Shown: one piece after another, positions 22,362 to 32,122 of the stretch
How positions within the stretch are numbered: position 1 is the first letter of the stretch
How the letters are laid out: every line of letters begins with the position of its first letter
From: Craspedostauros australis
Taxonomy: Eukaryota > Bacillariophyta > Bacillariophyceae > Mastogloiales > Achnanthaceae
Direction of reading: 5' to 3'
NCBI GenBank assembly: GCA_026770025.1
Contig: JAMXDE010000008.1
Span: 248,001-312,000 of the forward strand
Length of the DNA stretch: 64,000 nucleotides
The notes under the pieces: model-generated
Told to the model about the DNA's origin: nothing
Database searches by the model: none
Seen by the model: only the letters and a program-made list of their open reading frames with translations
Program-made: the position numbers and the translations under genes

Positions 22362-23392
22362 CGCTCTGTCAGTACTACGACGAGTACGACCTATGAGCAG
22401 AGTGGTCTCCGACATGGATACCACGAGAAGAAATGGGAGACGCACAGGAACGAGAAGTAAGCGGAGGCATCACCCCGTCTCCATTTTTTTGTTTGGTTGC
22501 CGAAACTGATGATCGTCTTGTGATTCGAGACAAATCGAAGTCCCATATCCCCCTAATATAGGGGATAGCACAATGAAATGCATGCATTTGATTGGCTACC
22601 GTGACCGTTGTGAAAATCCCCCAATATGAATATCCCCAATTTACGTATAGAAACAATAAACTAAGTCTGTCATACATCCGTCGGAACGCCTCGAATCGTG
22701 ATGCACACTTTTCTTCGGGATTGGCTTGACGACCGTTAAATTTGAATCGTGTCGTATCAATTTCAACGGAACTTTGGGACGTGAAAGCGACAAAACGGGA
22801 GCGTTTCTGGCAGCAAAGATCTCGGAACTCACGGCGCCGCGCACAGCGAGCAAGGCAAACACGGGAGAACCGCGAGTGTTGGACGACTACGAGCAGCACG
22901 TACCATCACGAATCTTCGCTGCGCACCAACACGACGGGAGTTTTTCGTTGGCAGAGGCCAAAAAGAGATCGAAGAGAAAGGAGACAAACACAGAGACAGG
23001 AGTGCTCATCCTCCTTTGTCCACATCGTCGTCTGCATCGTCACAGTCGCTGTCATTCATTGCCAGCATCGCAGCTCCATCCAACCATCGGCATCACAACG
23101 GTTCCGATCTGAAGCCACAAGGAGAGAGAAGGTCACCACAACGACGAAACCAACCACAGACCAAAGCTGCAACGTGACGCTCTTGGACAGACCAACACAC
23201 GATCACCAACGCCCGCACGACTATCTCGCACAATTAGACGGAAGAGGGTCGATTCCCAAGTGCGAAACTTCACACAGAACAGCACAGCGCAAGCAAGGAG
23301 ACACCAGTTCCCAAGTGAGTGACACCCACAAGAGCACACAACAACGATAGCAGCAACAACGATAACAGCAACAGCAGCTATTACTCTTAATC
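22362..23392. other. Intergenic between divergent genes
   Basis: 1.03 kb upstream of copy C (minus) and of the coiled-coil gene (plus). It contains the inverted repeat TATCCCC / GGGGATA at 22546-22567. The last ~60 bases before 23393 are a CAG/CAA-rich 5' UTR-like tract. No gene is recognised. Confidence 0.45.
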
Positions 23393-25696
23393 ATGTTGCC
23401 GGCCCACGCAGCGTCACAGATGGAGGCGCCGACGGCCACCACGGGCATGACGCTGAGGCGGCTCGAGAAGGTGCAATCGTCGTCAGGTGAGCGCCTGCGA
23501 CAGCTGCAGACCCACCTCGACGCCCTCACGACGGAGTACGACACCAAGAAGGACACCATCGAACGATCGAAGGCCCGCATCAAGTCCCTCAACAAGCTGC
23601 GCACGACGAAGTGGGAGCCCGGTCTCGTCGAGGCCAAGGACAAGCAGAAGGAATGGGCCAAGAATGCTGCGGATGCGGAGCTCGAGGAGATCGACGGCGA
23701 GCGGCGCATGGACTACATCACGTCGGAGTGCAAGCTGGCGAGGACGGCTCTGGAGGAGGAGAAGGCGGCGCGGCAGGCGGAGCTGGATGCCATCAATGGT
23801 CAAGGCGACGCGTCTTCGGACGAACAACCGGCTGCTGCTGCCAGCGCCGCCAATGCGGACGGAGACGAATGGGCCGATGCCCGGTCCGGTGAGGAAGAGG
23901 AGAAGAAGACAAGCAAAAAGACAAAGAAGAGCGGCGGCGGCTTCTCATGGTCAAACCTCTTCGCTGTGTGCACGGCTCCAGACCAGGACGACACCGTCCA
24001 GAAGCTGGAGGCCACGTTGAAGGACTGGGAGAGGCAGCTGGCCACCATCAAGGCAGATCAGGTCAAGATCAAGAAGCGGCACGCCCAGATGCTCAAGACC
24101 TCGCAAGGTTGGGACTCCAAGGTCGACTACCTCTCCACGAAGATCGAGGAGGCGAAGGTCGAAGTGGTGGAGCTCAACGACCTCATCGAGAAGCTCCCTC
24201 CGGACCTGCCGCCGCTGGAGAAGAAGATCAAGGCCTGCAAGAAGGACGTGGACTCCATCCAGGGCGCCTTCGACAAGGTCAACGGCCTGCACATCAAGTT
24301 CCAGCACGCTCACGCGCTGGAGGAAGCCGACAAGGCCAAGGGCGCCATGGAATCCCTCAAGAATCGCCTCGAGAATGCCCTTGCCGATGCCTCCTGGTGG
24401 AAGGACACCGCGTCCTCGCTGGAGGAGCGCATGGAGCATCTCGAGCTCACGAAGCGACAGATGGAATCCTCCGTCCTCAACAGCCAATCGCAGGTCTTCG
24501 TGCTCAAGGAGCAGATCAAGACCATGCAAGAGCAGGTCACCCGAGCGCAGATGGAAACCCGCAAGATGGAGACGCAGGTCGAGGCCATGGAATCGCAGAA
24601 GGCCGTCATGCGAGAGCTCCTCAAGGAGCGCGTCCTGCGACAAGAGCAGTCCGTGCAGCAGGCCCAAAGGCAGCACCAGCTGCAGCACGAAGTCGAGAGG
24701 CTCAAGATGCGCCTGGAGTCGTCCCAGACCACGATCGAGGCCCTGTCCAAGACCAAGAACGTCACCATGGGCGAGGGCGCCGCCGACAAGGCCACGCCCG
24801 ACATGATCGAGGCCATCTTCCGAGAACCATCGGCCCTCGATACCAGCGTTCTGTCCGCGATCGGTGCAGGAGACGACGAGAAGAAGACCGACGGGCACAT
24901 TATTGGCACGGAGTTCGGCGGAGAGTTTGGAAACACAGCACCATCACTTCTTGGCGATAGCAACGACAGTTTCATGGCCAATGAAGATGATGCGCTTATG
25001 CTCGCCGGCCTCCCTGCTTCACCACAACGTGCTGGACGTTCCAGCAACAGACCGCGCTCCAATTCCGGTTCCGGCGTGTCCGTCGGCTCGGCTTCCGTCA
25101 ACTCCACCACCTCCTCGGGTTCCAACAAGTCCGAGAAGGTCATGGCACTGAAGCAGCGCATGAAGGACCTGGAGGGCAAGAAGAAGACCATCACGAGCCG
25201 ACTCAACCACCAGAAATCCGTCGACGACCAGGAGAAGGAGACATCTCGCGTCATCATGCGCAACATGCAGGACGAAGTTCGTGCGGCGCAGAACAACCTC
25301 TCCAACGAACGCATGCAGCACGCCGAAACGAAGCAGCAAATGCAACTGCTCGAGGCCACCAACACTGCCGTGGAGGCACGCTGCACCCGACTCGAGGCCA
25401 AGATCATCGGCGCACGCCAGGAGCTCAACACCGCCAGGCTCGTTCTGCAGCGCTTTCTGTCGTTGCACGAAGCCGGACGCAACATCTTCACTGGCGAGAG
25501 CTACGACAAGATGCTGAAGGATCTGCTTGGTGATCTCGTCGAGAACGAGGCCAACCTGGCCGACGCCAACGCCGAACCCATCTCATCTGCTGGCGGTTCG
25601 GACGTCTTTCAGGAGGCGTCCGAAGCCATGGCCAAGGACCGCAAGAAGGGCGCAGTGGATCCCCAGACGAAGGGCATCATCTCCACCGAGGCGTAA
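23393..25696 (+). CDS. Long coiled-coil protein
   Basis: A 767-residue intronless protein of high GC content, dominated by Glu, Lys, Gln, Arg and Ala with heptad-like Leu/Met spacing. Helical blocks lie at about 15-150, 195-455, 580-700. They are separated by a Ser/Lys/Gly-rich linker (about 140-185, with EEEEKKTSKKTKKSGGG) and a Ser/Asn/Pro-rich linker (about 530-585). There is no signal peptide, membrane segment or catalytic motif, so a cytosolic scaffold, cytoskeletal or centrosome-like role is the natural guess. Coiled coils mimic one another, so no family name is justified. Long open frames on the other frames here are by-products of the GC-rich codon pattern. Confidence 0.75.
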   Translation: MLPAHAASQMEAPTATTGMTLRRLEKVQSSSGERLRQLQTHLDALTTEYDTKKDTIERSKARIKSLNKLRTTKWEPGLVEAKDKQKEWAKNAADAELEEIDGERRMDYITSECKLARTALEEEKAARQAELDAINGQGDASSDEQPAAAASAANADGDEWADARSGEEEEKKTSKKTKKSGGGFSWSNLFAVCTAPDQDDTVQKLEATLKDWERQLATIKADQVKIKKRHAQMLKTSQGWDSKVDYLSTKIEEAKVEVVELNDLIEKLPPDLPPLEKKIKACKKDVDSIQGAFDKVNGLHIKFQHAHALEEADKAKGAMESLKNRLENALADASWWKDTASSLEERMEHLELTKRQMESSVLNSQSQVFVLKEQIKTMQEQVTRAQMETRKMETQVEAMESQKAVMRELLKERVLRQEQSVQQAQRQHQLQHEVERLKMRLESSQTTIEALSKTKNVTMGEGAADKATPDMIEAIFREPSALDTSVLSAIGAGDDEKKTDGHIIGTEFGGEFGNTAPSLLGDSNDSFMANEDDALMLAGLPASPQRAGRSSNRPRSNSGSGVSVGSASVNSTTSSGSNKSEKVMALKQRMKDLEGKKKTITSRLNHQKSVDDQEKETSRVIMRNMQDEVRAAQNNLSNERMQHAETKQQMQLLEATNTAVEARCTRLEAKIIGARQELNTARLVLQRFLSLHEAGRNIFTGESYDKMLKDLLGDLVENEANLADANAEPISSAGGSDVFQEASEAMAKDRKKGAVDPQTKGIISTEA

Positions 25697-25912
25697 GCGA
25701 AGGGACGCGCAACAACGTCAACTGGAACCGAACCATCATCATCTTCGGTCAGTGATTATCCTCCCTTTGACTTCGCGGCAACGAGCTAGCATTGTAATAC
25801 AAAGTAAACTAGAGCGACTGTATATGAAGCAAAGTGGATGTCGTACGGTGTTACCTGCTATTATGAACATTAAATGCAATCTAATCAAGTGTCTACGGAG
25901 TGACGAGATTGC
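25697..25912. other. Short convergent intergenic spacer
   Basis: 216 bp between two convergent stops; presumably both 3' UTRs. No feature is recognised. Confidence 0.4.
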
Positions 25913-26908
25913 TCATGGCACCTTCGCTGTCGCCTGCGGCCGCAAGACGGACGGCACGCGGAAGTGGTTGGCGTCCTCGTGCGCGATGGGGGTCATCGCG
26001 TCTCCCTTGCTGTGCTGTGGCTTGACCGGAGGCAGATCCGAACCGGCGGGAACCGCTGCGTTGGCATCGTCGTGCCGGATCTTCGTGGAGCTGTGCGGCT
26101 TATCTGAAGGCTCGGCGACCGTGAGGACGATGGAGCTGTGGGCATCGTCGTCAGTCACAGCAGCGACGGTGTTGCTCTGGTAGTAGGAGATGGCGGTGGC
26201 CCCGAGACCAGCCGCGCAGATGAAAGCGATGGAAACGAGAACCACGACGGAGACAAGACTGAATTTGCGCGCCATCCACGGAGAACTTGCGCCTGGGCAG
26301 CAGTCCTGCGGTGCTTCGTCTTGCTGCCGCTGCTCGAGGTCTTGGATCTGCTGCTCGAGCTTGGTCTGGGTCTTGTCGAAGCCTTGGATGGAGGTCCACG
26401 ACATGACGCTCGCGACGTTGTCGGGTGAGGGCAGCTCCAACGCGGATCGTGTCGACATGACGGAGGGCCGGAACTCGTCGCCTTGCGGGATGAGAAGAAG
26501 CGGTGCTTCCTCGCCGTCGTCTTCTTGCTCCGCATCTTCGGATTCTGCGGTGCCACGGAAGTACTGGCCGATGTTGGCGATGCTGCCAACGCCGTGCTCC
26601 GTGCTGGGATGCGCAGAGCTGCCGCCGCTGTCTACGCTCTCGACTTCGAAGGAGACTCTGGTCTTGATTGGCTCCGGTGCTTCCTCCTTCTGGCAGAGCA
26701 GCGACACGAGCTCACCGTACGACTTGTCGTCGTCTTGGTTGCCTCTTTGCATTCTGGTCATCGGGACGCTCGTCATCGTCGTGGGAATCTTGGTGGTACT
26801 GATGATGCTTGGGATGGTGCTGTTGCTTTGGTTGTGTGTTTGCGTTTGCTGGTGGTTGGATGTGATGGGGATCTGTTGACAAGTGGGCTGGGTCTCGTTG
26901 TGTTGCAT
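25913..26908 (-). CDS. Single-pass membrane protein of unknown function
   Basis: A 331-residue frame read from ATG 26908 (further in-frame ATGs occur about 45-55 codons on). The N-terminal ~205 residues are hydrophilic, Ser/Glu/Asp-rich, with a Gln-rich helix (KLEQQIQDLEQRQQ). One strong membrane segment follows (FSLVSVVVLVSIAFICAAGLGATAISYY, about 225-252). A C-terminal tail of about 80 residues is rich in Pro, His, Asp and Lys. With no signal peptide, the long N-terminal part is probably cytosolic. I recognise no family. Confidence 0.6.
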   Translation of the reverse strand: MQHNETQPTCQQIPITSNHQQTQTHNQSNSTIPSIISTTKIPTTMTSVPMTRMQRGNQDDDKSYGELVSLLCQKEEAPEPIKTRVSFEVESVDSGGSSAHPSTEHGVGSIANIGQYFRGTAESEDAEQEDDGEEAPLLLIPQGDEFRPSVMSTRSALELPSPDNVASVMSWTSIQGFDKTQTKLEQQIQDLEQRQQDEAPQDCCPGASSPWMARKFSLVSVVVLVSIAFICAAGLGATAISYYQSNTVAAVTDDDAHSSIVLTVAEPSDKPHSSTKIRHDDANAAVPAGSDLPPVKPQHSKGDAMTPIAHEDANHFRVPSVLRPQATAKVP

Positions 26909-29018
26909 TGCAGTACTCGTATGGTGTGGTGGTAATGGTGATGGTAGTGGCGCTGATGCTATTGCTGATGGTCTGTGTTGGTGCTGATCTTGCTTTTGTG
27001 CGCTCTGGCAAGAAACTGAGAAGGAAGCGAACTGGGCCGAAGGATCGTCGTAGTGGAGGGAGGTGCAGTCAACCCACGAACGAATGAAAGAACGGCAGTG
27101 GAGCAAGCTGCCGTGGTTCAACTGGATCAACTTGTTACGGCGAACTGCGATGATGCAACAGCATCCGACAAGTTGTCGATGCCACGTAAGGCGCAGTACA
27201 GCTTGTGCGGGATCCACCATCCGTTCACCGCCTTGACATTCTCCAGGCCCAGCCACACTCAGACACACGCTCGTGCAATCTTTGCGACATCGAGGAAGAT
27301 CCCATTCTCTTGTTCTTTGGTATTGATCGTGATCTGCCATGTCGCAGTATGCATAATACCAGATCCATCTCGGGCAGCGACATGTCCTTCGACTCTCTGT
27401 TTCCGTTCACCACTATGTGAATCGGCGGGTCATCCTCAACCTTTCTTGGTTGCCCCCCATTCGTTGCAACTGTCCCTCCAACTGACCGACGCTGCATTGG
27501 CTGCATTGGCTGCACTTACCTTGCCTTGGCTTCGACGTGTCACATGGTTGCGACGAATACATGGATTGTTCCACGACCATAGCTCGTACGTGTACTCCAT
27601 CCCACTCACAGGCCAAGACCAAGACGGCAAAGGAGAGCCATGCATGTGCCTCCGCCTAAGCCTCTCGTATGTGTCTGTGTGTGTAATGGATGCGCACGCG
27701 CGTCCATTTGCGAATTCTCCTTGCTTTCCTGACCAGCGCTGTGGGATTGTGCTCGTACGTTGTTTACCGCTGCTGCACAGCTTGTCTGCTGCTTGTCCCG
27801 AGACTTGCTTGCCACGTCTTCTGGAACATTTTCGTCGTCGTCGTCGTTCAAGGATTGGCTGTTGGTCTTGTCTCAATCCCATGACCGCCACTCGCCCAGC
27901 CAAACACCATCCACCAACCGCCGAAGAAAAAGCAACCGGGAGTGCGACCGCCACACAATCAAAGGTGTGCCTGGGACATGAATACCGCCCACCAATACCA
28001 ACACCCGCCGACCATCAGTAAACGATCCAACCGATCCAAAAAGGATCAGTTGAACGCGGCAGATCAGCGAACGACGTAACTTCGACGAAAACTGCCGTTG
28101 CGTGCGATTCTTTTTTGGCGCGAACTTCGATCCGAATGGTATCTTTCTCAACACGCTCCATTCCTCGACTTGTTCCAATGAAATACGATTGGAAGCTGCG
28201 GTGATAATGTAGTAAGAATACTATGCAATATTTGATGGTGCTGTATCGGACAGAACCAATTCACGAACACGCTTCATTCTAGAACTTGTCGTTATTTGAC
28301 CGTTATGTTCAAGTCGATCAATATGCACGACTGGATCATTTTGGAAAACCGCGCACGCTCGTTTGGCACGAAAGAACACCCGAGCCACCTGATGACACAA
28401 CGCAGCCTCACAAATTGCCGAGCTTCGCCATCAACTGCTAAAATGTGCCCGTGTGTTGCTACACTTCGCCCTCCATTTGTCCCATTGTCCAGCTCTTTCT
28501 TTCATTTGCTCGTGCGAGTCCTCACGCTCCGTCGCACTCATCCGATGTGGAGGGCCTTGACGTCACGGTGGCACACATCGAGTACGAAACCGATCGCGGC
28601 ACCGGCTCGAATCGACCGCAGAGGGAGAGGAAGGGGCAATTGCAGGGTCCGAAAAGCGATGACACTTAGCCGTTCGTTTCGTGTGATGTTGGATGGGCTC
28701 GCAACGAGTACTAGAGCACGGACACAAGTACCACGAACGCAGCATTTCAGCCCTTCTTGAAACGTCGCGGAGCGCGGAAATCTCACATGCGACGACGCTG
28801 CCTCTGCCAACAAACCCAGCATGGGCAACAAGAACAACAGCTCAATCAACAGGATGGCATAGGGCAGACGAAATCCAGGTTCCGAGGCAGCGCGCATCTG
28901 AGAGGGATTTTCAGGATTCTCAGAGTCGTCGCTTCCATCATGGCACGGCCGGCTGGGATGGCGTCTCTCCAGGAACGTCTGGATGAGCGATTGTTGGAGC
29001 AAGATTGGATTTGATTAG

Positions 29019-29390
29019 CGTAGAGTAGAATGGAACGGAATAGGGTAGAGTAGAGTAGAGTGCTCCATGTATATACTCGTTCATACTCGTTGAGTGAAGC
29101 AAAGTGAAAGACTGTAAAGCGAGGTGCGCTCTTGGAGGGGCTACTATCTTGAAGGAAGACCACGACACAAAGTAGCGCAGAGCTTTTCGGCAGCTGCATA
29201 TCCAAGACCATGCAGACGCGATGTTGTTTGGATCAAAGAGGCGCAAGCTCAAAGCACTCTCCGCCTGCGAGTACAAATTACGAGTATACACGAAGTAGTA
29301 CAATACGAGGCGATACCGTGTGGTACTCTGCTCTGCTCTATTCTGCTCGACCCCACGCTCTACTCCACGCTTCACTCCGCACTCAATCAC
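29019..29390. repeat. Imperfect long inverted repeat built on TAGAG/CTCTA
   Basis: The left arm (29019-29100) contains repeated TAGAGTAGAG and then GTATATACTCGTTCATACTCG. The right arm (29270-29390) contains CGAGTACAAATTACGAGTATAC followed by CTCTGCTCTGCTCTATTCTGC. Read on opposite strands the two arms match in the same order, with many differences, around a ~170-bp centre. Confidence 0.45.
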
Positions 29391-30675
29391 CTCTGAATTC
29401 GTAACAGCGTGGCTCCACAACGCCCCATCACGCTCCGTCTTGCGACATCCATGATGTAGGATATCCGCGGCACAGTTGATGACATGAATTCATTCTTGGC
29501 GCGATGGAAGGCTGTCGGAAGATCGTGAGGGCATCTCACATCCAAGACCGTAGACACGGCTGGGCGAATCTGATCGTCGTTCTTTTGCGTAGCACCTCCA
29601 TGCTGTGTGGGACATCAGATCGGATGCGGCGGTCGTGTTCGTTGTCGCTTCAGCCAGACCCAGACCGATGATGAAGTCACATGGTGAAGCCCGATCCATT
29701 TCACCAAGGCTGGAGAATGTTGCGCTTGCTCGTGTGTTATAGGCTCGTCCAGCTGCGTTCGTAGATCGGTTGAACTGGTTGGACACCCCACGGCCCTTCA
29801 GCGCCGTCTATCAGTAACAACACCACCGCGAAGCTCCACCGAAGAAGCGCCACAGAGAAACGAGCGAGAGAAGAGCGCAATCGACCTGCCGATCAATGAT
29901 TGGCCGGCTGTGCGAAGAACATGATGGATAATCTGAAACGACGCGCGTGTGGGTAAGAGAAAGTGCGTGGTGTGATGGCAGAGCATCGCGATAGGGTGGC
30001 GCAACTAGTTTTCTTCGCTTTATTCAGTTCTGTTGGCGCCTCAACTGTTCGTGAGTGTATTCACACGATCATCACTCAATGCGTGGCAACAGTGTTGCTG
30101 TGCTCGCGCTGGATGTTCGAATAGAAGAGTTTGTGTCACTCCAACCCAATGCAAGACACTTCCCCATTCAACAATCGGATGGGATTTATTGAGACGAGAA
30201 CCCTGCGTCAGGAGTGAGTACTAGTGACCGTCCGTAACACTCCCGAAGATGATGGCGTCGCATTCGGCGCCGTTTTCGGACACAGGACCATGTCGCTACG
30301 AATACGTGTGTAGCGGATGCGTGGTGGCTGATGGAGTACAAAGACTATTGATGACAGCTGCTATTTTGCTCTTGGCTTCGTCACAGGGAGACATACTTCT
30401 CCAAGACTGTGAGTCGCTCACAAATCGGATGCTGGGGTGCTGGCGTCTCCTGTTTTCTGGGGAAGAACACATCGACACAAGAACACTTGCAGAGCAGCGA
30501 AGGAACAAGAAGGTATAGATGTTGATGGGGGCGAAACAAGATCACGAAGTCACCGTTTGACTCCACTCATCGCATGCCGATTCCGCAGGCCAAGCCATCA
30601 AGGAGTATCCTGACACGATCGCAGCGGATACTCGTGGAGGACGTGTGTACCATGCCTACCTGCGTGTGTTCGCAG

Positions 30676-30716
30676 TGAATGGTAGTGAATGGTAGTGAAT
30701 GGTAGTGAATGGCAGC
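30676..30716. repeat. Tandem decamer TGAATGGTAG, four copies
   Basis: Four head-to-tail copies of the 10-base unit, the last ending in CAG rather than TAG. A minisatellite in non-coding DNA. Confidence 0.85.
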
Positions 30717-31393
30717 GGAGGGGCGAGCGACAAGGGACGCGCAGGCGCCACCCGTCCGCACCTGCCGAGGCGCCGATGGACCAAGGCCACAAACGAGAAC
30801 GAAGCAGGAAAAGACATGATGAAAGTGAGGTCTTGGTCTTGGTCATGTGCGAGTCAAGTAGGAGTCAAATACTCCACTCTACACTGTTGTATTAGTATGG
30901 TGTGGTATCATCTTGGACGGAGGGGATGTTCAGGTACTCCATCCATCGGTACTTCGACTACCTCTCCTGCACTCTCTTGTGGCTCCACCGCTGCATGCTC
31001 ACTTTGTGTTCTTGGTTGAGTGTCGCGGACAGCGTCCATCTTGGTTTGGATTCGGCCGGCGGTTGTATCGGAGTAAAGGAGGTAGGTGGATTCGCGTTGG
31101 TGCCATCTCATGTCGACTCACTGCAACTCACATACCAACCCACGTACCAACCCACGTACCAACCCATGCCGAGTCGTACTCGTACGAGCCATAGTACAGA
31201 ATCACATCGGATAGTGTGTTGTTTAATGCGCAGCACCATCATCACATTCAACTCAGCGTTAGATCAGCATGTGTTGAATCGACTTCGATCACTTCCTTAT
31301 TCTCATAATTCGCAAACGCCGAGCAACAACAAACCACAAGCACACAACAACAACAACTCACCACCCAAACACAAACAAGCAAAGTAAGCAAAC

Positions 31394-32122
31394 ATGACTT
31401 TCCTCACCATGTCCCGATTCGCCCTCGCCGCTGCATTCATTCTCAACATGACAGCAACCACCACCATGGTGTCTGCCGCCAACGAACTCATCGTCACTTG
31501 CCCACCATCAAGCCTCCCCAACGAGAAGTGCACTGTGTACCGCATGGAAGCCATCCGCGGCCTCATCAAGTCGATGATCAAGACATGCGCCGGCGAAGGG
31601 TCCGACCATCTCTTCGATGACACCGTCCTCGCAGGTGGTCCACAATACATGGGAAGCAGCCATCCAGGAGATCGCCGCAACCTCGACGAAGCAGCAGACC
31701 ACGCCAGTGACGTCCGCGCCGCTGTGCACAATCATCACGCATCCAACCTGCGCGGTGGTGCCGCCATCGATGAGGTTGCTCCACAGGAGCACAGAAACCG
31801 CCGCCGTCTGCAGATCTGCGAGCCATGGGTGCCGCAGATGTGCCACACCACCGATGCGGTCATGCAGTTCACCTGCTGCGTCTATTACTCCGATTGCAAC
31901 TACTGCGTCAACTACCCAGGAACCCGCCGCAGATTGCAGGACGAAGATGAAGATGAGGAGAACGACGAAAGCGCAGCCCCAGTGGCCCACATCGCCGACT
32001 ACACCCAGAGGATGGCGGAGACCTGCACCAAGGCGTACAAGGAACTCGTGACCAGCTACCCGGACTGTCTGGGAGATGCCGAGGAGGCTGCCTGTCACGT
32101 GGTTGACTTCAAGATGGACTGA
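31394..32122 (+). CDS. Secreted Cys-containing protein with RRL-type cleavage motifs
   Basis: A 242-residue intronless protein. Its signal peptide (about residues 1-28, ending MVSA) is followed by three parts separated by Arg-rich motifs: NLRGG near residue 117, RRRLQ near 138 and RRRLQ near 179. The segment between the last two RRL motifs is Cys-rich (CCVYYSDCNYC) and after the last comes an acidic run (DEDEDEENDE). RRL-type sites with acidic or Cys-rich stretches after them are known from secreted diatom cell-wall proteins processed in the secretory route. Here this is only a resemblance. No enzyme motif is present. It is probably exported and proteolytically matured; role unknown. Confidence 0.75.
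   Translation: MTFLTMSRFALAAAFILNMTATTTMVSAANELIVTCPPSSLPNEKCTVYRMEAIRGLIKSMIKTCAGEGSDHLFDDTVLAGGPQYMGSSHPGDRRNLDEAADHASDVRAAVHNHHASNLRGGAAIDEVAPQEHRNRRRLQICEPWVPQMCHTTDAVMQFTCCVYYSDCNYCVNYPGTRRRLQDEDEDEENDESAAPVAHIADYTQRMAETCTKAYKELVTSYPDCLGDAEEAACHVVDFKMD

Larger units (their letters stand above)
26909..31393. other. Gene-poor 4.5-kb region with simple repeats
   Basis: No coding region is supported. Open frames here (for example 27053-28021 plus and its minus-strand shadow) have unlike-protein composition and no domain. Repeats seen are a TAGAG-type tract at about 29024-29072, its rough inverted counterpart at about 29325-29385, four decamers TGAATGGTAG at 30676-30716, and three copies of a 12-mer like CGTACCAACCCA at about 31127-31167. 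The last ~70 bases hold a CAACAACAA-rich 5' UTR-like tract before the gene at 31394. Confidence 0.5.

Noticed and set aside
23947..24960. 337-codon plus-strand frame, plus minus-strand frames of 315 and 393 codons over the coiled-coil gene
   Set aside because: GC-rich codons of the real gene suppress stops in other frames; Gly/Arg/His- or Leu/Ser-rich shadows with no plausible start or domain.
27053..28021. 322-codon open frame on the plus strand
   Set aside because: Overlaps an opposing open frame and the 5' flank of the membrane-protein gene, Cys/His/Pro/Arg-rich without a consistent fold, no homology I can name.
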